NCBI GenBank assembly: GCA_031280685.1
Contig: JAITGM010000010.1
Location: forward strand, 1 to 64,000
Source: Christensenellaceae bacterium
Lineage (GTDB): Bacteria > Bacillota > Clostridia > Christensenellales > UBA1750
Length of the DNA stretch: 64,000 nt
Direction of reading: 5' to 3'
Part shown: positions 60,165 through 64,000 of the stretch, piece after piece
How the letters are laid out: the number at the start of each line of letters is the position of its first letter
Position numbering within the stretch: position 1 is the first letter of the stretch
Made by a program: the position numbers and the translations under genes
The notes under the pieces: generated by a model
The model's input: only the letters and a program-made list of their open reading frames with translations
Databases searched by the model: none
Told to the model about the DNA's origin: nothing

Positions 60165-60342
60165 TCGCCGCACCAAGAACCAGAGCGGCAGCCTCCCGGA
60201 GCACGTTGTATTCTGCCTCCTCCATAACGACGAAGCGACCCGCCTCCCCGGTATCGACGCAGACGATGTCGCCGGCCGCCATGACATCCCACACGATGCC
60301 CGGAAGACCCGCCGAGAACTCATCCAAAGATACGTTTTTCAT
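60157..60342 (-). CDS. Phd/YefM-like antitoxin
   Basis: 61 residues from ATG 60342, with GGGAGG upstream. The pattern KNVSLDEFSAGLPGIVWDVM, GDIVCVDTGEAGRFVVMEEA and EYNVLREAA is the Phd/YefM fold with its short strand-helix N-terminus, normally a DNA-binding antitoxin with a C-terminal toxin-neutralising tail. The C-terminal tail is short here. It overlaps the SAP-nuclease gene by 8 bp and lies 25 bp downstream of the repressor gene. Confidence 0.65.
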   Translation of the reverse strand: MKNVSLDEFSAGLPGIVWDVMAAGDIVCVDTGEAGRFVVMEEAEYNVLREAAALVLGAASE

Positions 60343-60367
60343 TTTGACCTCCCGAAGTCCACATAGA

Positions 60368-60772
60368 TTATTCTGCCTTGCGTCGCAATGACGCGAGGCT
60401 TTCTTCTTTTTTCTCCCCACAGCAGTCGGAAGCATCAGCCCCCGCGAGAGACGTGACGGCAACCCTCACCTGCTGGAAGACCATTGCACGGAGCGCATCG
60501 TTCGGAAGGTCTCGGAACATACCAAGCAACTCTACCTCTTGACCCGAAAGCCCACTCACCCCAGCACTCCTCTCATTTGAGAGGCCCATCAGATAGTCCG
60601 TTGTAACGGAAAAGTATTCTGACAGCTTGACGAGGTAATCAAAACCCGGCTTTTTCTTGCCGGAATGCCACTCACTCACAAGACCAGATTTAGCACCAAT
60701 GGCGGCAACAATAGCAGCCTGCGCCCCGGTATCGCTTCCGAGCAGTTCGGAAAAACGCTCCTTGAAATCCAC
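60368..60772 (-). CDS. XRE-family repressor of element E
   Basis: 134 residues. HTH residues 5-60: FSELLGSDTGAQAAIVAAIG, AKSGLVSEWHSGKKKPGFDY, then EYFSVTTDYLMGLSNE. The C-terminal part is helical (ALRAMVFQQVRVAVTSLAG) with no peptidase motif. It is divergent from the early genes; three CTCTC-N4-GAGAG-type palindromes (one inside this gene) are its probable operators. It heads the operon repressor, antitoxin, SAP-nuclease, integrase. Confidence 0.9.
   Translation of the reverse strand: MDFKERFSELLGSDTGAQAAIVAAIGAKSGLVSEWHSGKKKPGFDYLVKLSEYFSVTTDYLMGLSNERSAGVSGLSGQEVELLGMFRDLPNDALRAMVFQQVRVAVTSLAGADASDCCGEKKEESLASLRRKAE
60570..60583. promoter_or_regulatory. Operator-like palindrome inside the repressor gene
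   Basis: CTCTCATTTGAGAG, the same half-sites as the two operators near the promoter. Binding here could block repressor transcription (roadblock autoregulation) or allow looping over about 230 bp. Confidence 0.55.
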
Positions 60773-60796
60773 GAAAGCACCCTCCTAAAATTTTTC

Positions 60797-60847
60797 CTCT
60801 CAAAAAAGAGCAATTCCATTGACAATGCTCTCTTTTGAGAGTATACT
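60797..60847 (+). promoter_or_regulatory. Early promoter with two operators
   Basis: TTGACA (60819-60824), 17-bp spacer, TATACT (60842-60847). Operator CTCTCTTTTGAGAG (60828-60841) fills the spacer; a second one, CTCTCAAAAAAGAG (60797-60810), lies upstream. Repressor binding must shut this promoter. Confidence 0.8.
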
Positions 60848-61001
60848 AAACACAACGCGAAAGGTTAGTCCACCCGTGGAGGTGGCGACGGCGACCTCGC
60901 GCAGGTGCAAGAAACAGAGTAACCGCCGCCGTCAGACAGTTACACAGACTAAATTATATCACAAACAAGTCAACAAAACAATATAAGGAGGCGAAAAACC
61001 A

Positions 61002-61208
61002 GTGAGACGACCCAAGACCGAGTTCGGAATCGAACTCAAAGTGTTCTGCGCCAAGCACGGAATCACCATCCAGCAGGTCGCAGAGGGCGCGGGGGTCAAT
61101 TACCCGACCCTGCTCGCCTGCACAGTAGACCGAAGCCCCGGCTACGAGCTCATCCCGAAGGTCAAGGAATACATGGCGACCTACGAGGGCCGCGCCGGGA
61201 ACGCCTAA
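61002..61208 (+). CDS. Cro-like small HTH regulator
   Basis: 68 residues from GTG, AAGGAGGCG upstream. The HTH (LKVFCAKHGITIQQVAEGAG, VNYPTLLACTVDRSPG) occupies most of the protein and the end is basic. As the first gene after the operator-controlled promoter it is probably the Cro counterpart of the repressor. The leader between promoter and start (about 150 bp) has G/C hairpins but no gene. Confidence 0.7.
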   Translation: MRRPKTEFGIELKVFCAKHGITIQQVAEGAGVNYPTLLACTVDRSPGYELIPKVKEYMATYEGRAGNA

Positions 61209-61226
61209 CGAAAGGAGCCAGACCCC

Positions 61227-61502
61227 ATGAACCACGCACAGTACAGGTTCTTCTTCGTAGAGGACGTGATGGAGATACTCGGCATCAGCCAGTCGAAAGC
61301 CTACCAGATTATGCGCCGCATCAACAAGGAACTGGAAGCCGAGGGCTACGAAACCATCGCCGGCCGAGTGCCGCAGAAACGGTTCTGCGAGAAGTTCTAC
61401 TGCGGAGAAGCCCCGACCAGCTACAAGCCCACTGTCGTGGGCGACACGAAAAGGAGGATACCGAATGCAAAGAACCCCAGACCCGCGGCAGCGCAGGCGT
61501 AG
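61227..61502 (+). CDS. Excisionase-like HTH protein
   Basis: 91 residues, GAAAGGAG upstream. FFFVEDVMEILGISQSKAYQ followed by IMRRINKELEAEGYETIAGR is the winged HTH of phage and ICE excisionase/regulator proteins; VPQKRFCEKFYCG continues the wing. It may direct excision by the integrase at 58259. The last 38 bases overlap the next gene. Confidence 0.7.
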   Translation: MNHAQYRFFFVEDVMEILGISQSKAYQIMRRINKELEAEGYETIAGRVPQKRFCEKFYCGEAPTSYKPTVVGDTKRRIPNAKNPRPAAAQA

Positions 61503-61779
61503 GCGCCGCAAGGTGACAGCCGAGGCGCGAGCGGTTAGCCGCATGGCGAGGATTATCCTGCTCGGCGCGATAGCCGCAAGGCTCATCATGGTGATGCTGG
61601 ACGCGCTCGCCAACCGCATCGGAAGCCCCGGAGGAGAAATCCTCATCCCCATTTACATCGCGCTCATGCCGATTATCGGCTGGCAGGCTCGCGGCTGGTG
61701 GACGACCGAAGCGAAGCCCATCCTCGCAGGAACCGAGGAAGACACCACACCCACCATCAGAAAGGAGAACGCATCATGA
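61465..61779 (+). CDS. Small membrane protein with basic N-terminus
   Basis: 104 residues from ATG with AAAGGAGGA upstream. The first 20 residues are nearly all Arg/Lys (QRRRRRRKVTAEAR), then two predicted TM helices (ILLGAIAARLIMVMLDALA and EILIPIYIALMPIIGW). No family recognised. It overlaps the DUF6273 gene start by 4 bp. Confidence 0.6.
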   Translation: MQRTPDPRQRRRRRRKVTAEARAVSRMARIILLGAIAARLIMVMLDALANRIGSPGGEILIPIYIALMPIIGWQARGWWTTEAKPILAGTEEDTTPTIRKENAS

Positions 61780-62579
61780 CCAAGCTGAACGACCTCGCAG
61801 TATCGGCGCGACTGGCGAACCGCGCTCGCCCCGGCATCACCTTCCGAGTAGGAGGATGCGACCTGCCCGGTTACCCCGGCACCATTCTGGTCGCAGACGG
61901 CATCGTCAAGCAGGGATGTTTCGACGCGAAAGAACCCAAGAACCCCGACGTGGGGTGCCGCAACTACGGCAACAGCGACTACGAGGTGAGCAACGCCCAC
62001 CAGTGGCTCAACGCTGACGGCAAGAAATGGTTCAAGCCCCAGCACGAGTACGATGCATCGCCCACCAAAGCAAACATCTTCGACGGCGATAACCCCTACG
62101 CGAACGACCCCGGCTTTTTGACCGACTTCTCCCCGGCGTTCAAAGCCGCCCTCGCCAAAGCGACCATCAAGACCCGCAAGATTGAGGACGGCAGCACTCA
62201 CGAGATGCTCGCCTCTGTCTGGCTGATGAGCGGAGCCGAGGTAGGCTTCGACGCGAAGCGCACCGACGACAACGATGAGGGCGAGATGTTCCCGCTTTTC
62301 GCAGACTTCCTCATGAGGATAGCGGCGCCCACCGCCGAGGCGGTCGAGACAGCCAGCTACCAGCCGCGCTCATTCAACCCCCGCGAAAGCTGGTGGTACT
62401 GGCTTCGCTCCCCGTACGCGACGAACTCGTACTACGTCCGCTACGTCAGCGCATCGGGCGCGGAGCTCCGCGTCGGCGCGTACGACGGCGTCAGCGGCCT
62501 GCGCCCCGCTTTGCTTCTGAAATCTGACATCGCGGTATCTGACGAACCCGATGCAAACGGCGTGTACTGGATAGACTGA
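61776..62579 (+). CDS. DUF6273-like protein with C-type-lectin-like end
   Basis: 267 residues from ATG 61776 (AAAGGAGAACGC upstream). The C-terminal 60 residues show the pattern WWYWLRSPYATNSYYVRYVS, GAYDGVSGLRPALLL, which is the ending of DUF6273 and of formylglycine-generating/C-lectin folds used in ligand-binding proteins, some of them targets of diversity-generating retroelements. The N-terminal part (FRVGGCDLPGYPGTILVADG) is a separate beta-rich segment. It is an early gene in this element; its ligand is unknown. Confidence 0.65.
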   Translation: MTKLNDLAVSARLANRARPGITFRVGGCDLPGYPGTILVADGIVKQGCFDAKEPKNPDVGCRNYGNSDYEVSNAHQWLNADGKKWFKPQHEYDASPTKANIFDGDNPYANDPGFLTDFSPAFKAALAKATIKTRKIEDGSTHEMLASVWLMSGAEVGFDAKRTDDNDEGEMFPLFADFLMRIAAPTAEAVETASYQPRSFNPRESWWYWLRSPYATNSYYVRYVSASGAELRVGAYDGVSGLRPALLLKSDIAVSDEPDANGVYWID

Positions 62580-62613
62580 CGCGCCACCAAACCACTGAAA
62601 GGAGGGGAAACGA

Positions 62614-62847
62614 GTGTTTTACAAGCCCTGCCCCTACTGCGGGTGCAACCTCGACCCCGGCGAACGGTGCGACTGCACCGACCCTACCAACAACACCATT
62701 ATATCGCAGAAAGGAGGCGACAAGGATGCCAGCCAACGAAAAGCAGAGGGTACCAGAGTATCTCCGGGAAGCAAGAATGGCGGCTGGATTTTCGAGCCGG
62801 GGCATAGCGGCAACCGAGGTGCCCTACTCGCCGGAAACCATCGGTAG
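62614..62847 (+). CDS. Small zinc-ribbon protein
   Basis: 77 residues from GTG behind GAAAGGAGGGG. The N-terminal 25 residues (KPCPYCGCNLDPGERCDC) contain two Cys pairs typical of a widespread phage zinc ribbon. The remaining frame overlaps the next gene by 122 bp and has poorer composition, so the functional protein may be essentially the N-terminal knuckle. Confidence 0.55.
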   Translation: MFYKPCPYCGCNLDPGERCDCTDPTNNTIISQKGGDKDASQRKAEGTRVSPGSKNGGWIFEPGHSGNRGALLAGNHR

Positions 62848-63298
62848 ACACGAGCGCGGCGAGGTACCCATCGCGCCGGAGGATGCGGTCATTTACGCGA
62901 AAGGCTACGACCGCCCGGACATCCTCATACGGTACTGCACCGACTGCCCCATCGGCAGAGCCACGGGAAAGACCAGCACAGACCGCGACCTGCCGTGGGC
63001 AGCCCTCCGGGTGACCCAACGGCTCCGCAAAGCAAAAGAAATCGCCGACACGCTCGAAAGCATTGCCGACGACGGACAGGTAGACCACGCAGAACGCCTT
63101 GACTTCGAGAGGGCACTCGCGTTCCTACGAACACTCGAAGAAACCATCACAGACATCGTTCTGTGGGCGACAAGTCAAGGGATAGAAAAAGGCCGCCCCG
63201 CTGGCACGGAGGCGACCACAGCTAAATTAACCTACCAACATTCTATCACCACGACGCTCGCCTGTCAATCCCAAACCGAAAAGGAGGAGCGGAAATGA
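62726..63298 (+). CDS. XRE-like HTH early protein
   Basis: 190 residues, AAAGGAGGCG upstream of ATG. Residues 8-60 form an HTH of the XRE type (PEYLREARMAAGFSSRGIAA, YSPETIGRHERGEVPIAPED); a Cys cluster RYCTDCPIG follows and then a helical part (RLRKAKEIADTLESIADDGQ). Related proteins occur in early regions of clostridial phages as regulators. The last bases overlap the next gene. Confidence 0.65.
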   Translation: MPANEKQRVPEYLREARMAAGFSSRGIAATEVPYSPETIGRHERGEVPIAPEDAVIYAKGYDRPDILIRYCTDCPIGRATGKTSTDRDLPWAALRVTQRLRKAKEIADTLESIADDGQVDHAERLDFERALAFLRTLEETITDIVLWATSQGIEKGRPAGTEATTAKLTYQHSITTTLACQSQTEKEERK

Positions 63299-64000
63299 AT
63301 AACCAGAGACTGACGGACACCATCGTCCAACTCAACAAGTACCCGCCCGAACGGTACAACGTCCTCATCCCGGTCACCACGATGCAGGTCATGAGCAATA
63401 TGCAGCGCATCATTGTGAACGAGGTGCAACTCGACACCACCGTCGATGCCAAAGGCAACGGGCGCGACATCTACAAAGAGGGCAGCACGGGCGGCTTCGC
63501 CATCACGAAGGTCGGAGCCATGAAACTCGCCGCCGCCGCGAACATCAGCATCGTCGACACCACGACCACCAGAACCGACGGGTGCGAGCGGTGCATCGAA
63601 ATGGTCAAGGCGACTGGGAAAGCCCAGCCCTGCGGAACCTGCCCCGCCCGGTACGATGTGAACGCCATTGTCACCATCCGGGTGCCGGAACCCTCCGGCG
63701 GCTTCCGCATGATGAAGTTCAACAAGGAAATCGACTGTGCCGAACAGCAGAGGAGCATGACCGAGGCGCAATACAAGAGGTTCCTACCCCATCGCAAAGC
63801 CATCGCGGAAAGTAAAGCCCTCATGCGAGCCATTCGCGCCGCCCTTGGACTGGCACCCACCTACACGCTCGCCGAGCTCAAAAAACCCTTTGTAATCGCC
63901 CATGCGGTGCCGAACCTCGACGCACCCGAAATCAGAGAGGCGGTCGCCTCCAACTACCTGCAGAGCATGGGGATGTTGTTCGAGAGCCAAGCAGGCCAGC
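63295..64000 (+). CDS. Early phage protein, probably recombination-related, cut by window end
   Basis: At least 235 residues from ATG 63295 with AAAGGAGGAG upstream. The beginning (LTDTIVQLNKYPPERYNVLI, PVTTMQ) and the block GCERCIEMVKATGKAQPCGT...VTIRVPEPSGG match a conserved early-gene family next to single-strand-annealing and replication genes of clostridial phages. Four Cys in CxxC pairs may bind zinc. Function not established. The gene continues beyond base 64000. Confidence 0.7.
   Translation, partial: MNNQRLTDTIVQLNKYPPERYNVLIPVTTMQVMSNMQRIIVNEVQLDTTVDAKGNGRDIYKEGSTGGFAITKVGAMKLAAAANISIVDTTTTRTDGCERCIEMVKATGKAQPCGTCPARYDVNAIVTIRVPEPSGGFRMMKFNKEIDCAEQQRSMTEAQYKRFLPHRKAIAESKALMRAIRAALGLAPTYTLAELKKPFVIAHAVPNLDAPEIREAVASNYLQSMGMLFESQAGQ

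Noticed and set aside
61776-62579. Complete diversity-generating retroelement
   Set aside because: Only a possible target fold is visible; neither a reverse transcriptase nor a template repeat occurs in the window.

Overview
The window (about 57% G+C, strong AGGAGG ribosome-binding sites, Firmicutes-type HflX, a TPP-riboswitch-controlled ThiT, phage proteins typical of Clostridia) looks like a gut-type clostridial chromosome. Nearly 90% of it is mobile DNA. Host housekeeping genes occupy only about 52.1-58.0 kb.

Region A, 1-8.04 kb, is a mosaic of broken mobile DNA: the end of a YafQ-like toxin, a phage-type DNA polymerase A fragment fused in frame to an HNH endonuclease tail, a 5'-truncated OmpA-like protein with a small membrane protein, and a decayed prophage on the minus strand (truncated polyvalent virion protein, a tail gene with a nonsense codon and a frameshift, and the C-terminal half of a tail propeller protein). 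Blocks meet at about 1178 and 2413 without intergenic DNA. Region B, 8.04-10.1 kb, is almost gene-free: an A/T-rich stretch with a 39-bp palindrome, a run of G-tracts, then one or two tiny genes.

Region C, 10,114-52,100, is a complete-looking 42-kb prophage bounded by a 28-bp direct repeat, the 3' end of a tRNA-Pro(CGG) gene. Minus-strand lysogeny operon: CI-like repressor, two membrane proteins, ImmA-like peptidase, tyrosine integrase. Plus-strand early genes: Cro-like regulators, RecF/SbcC-like ATPase, replication protein, MBL-fold enzyme, DnaD-like protein and many small Cys-rich proteins. A minus-strand accessory island follows (serine recombinase, RHH-like protein, HARP-like protein). 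Late genes: TerS, TerL, portal, Prp-type protease, scaffold, N4-gp56-type capsid, P22 gp4- and gp10-like connector proteins, tail proteins, a 2911-residue polyvalent protein, collagen-like and Kelch-type fibres, NlpC/P60 endolysin and holin-like proteins. No tail tube, sheath or tape measure gene is present, so it is probably a short-tailed phage. Three late promoters share one architecture (CTGAAA-N17-TATxxT plus an upstream TTYYTTCnCGC element).

Region D, 52.0-58.2 kb, is the host core: tRNA-Pro, tRNA-Thr, rplS, hflX, a serpin lipoprotein, yfbR, thiT. Region E, 58.2 kb to the end, is the left arm of a second prophage or integrative element, which interrupts a host gene at its left edge. It carries an integrase, a SAP-domain nuclease overlapping a Phd-like antitoxin, a repressor with three matching operators, and early genes.

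The most original observation is that the 715-residue membrane protein in the lysogeny operon of prophage C contains, in its predicted cytoplasmic part, a roughly 70-residue segment clearly homologous to the core of the same phage's capsid scaffold protein. This suggests a membrane-anchored decoy that could interfere with capsid assembly of related superinfecting phages.
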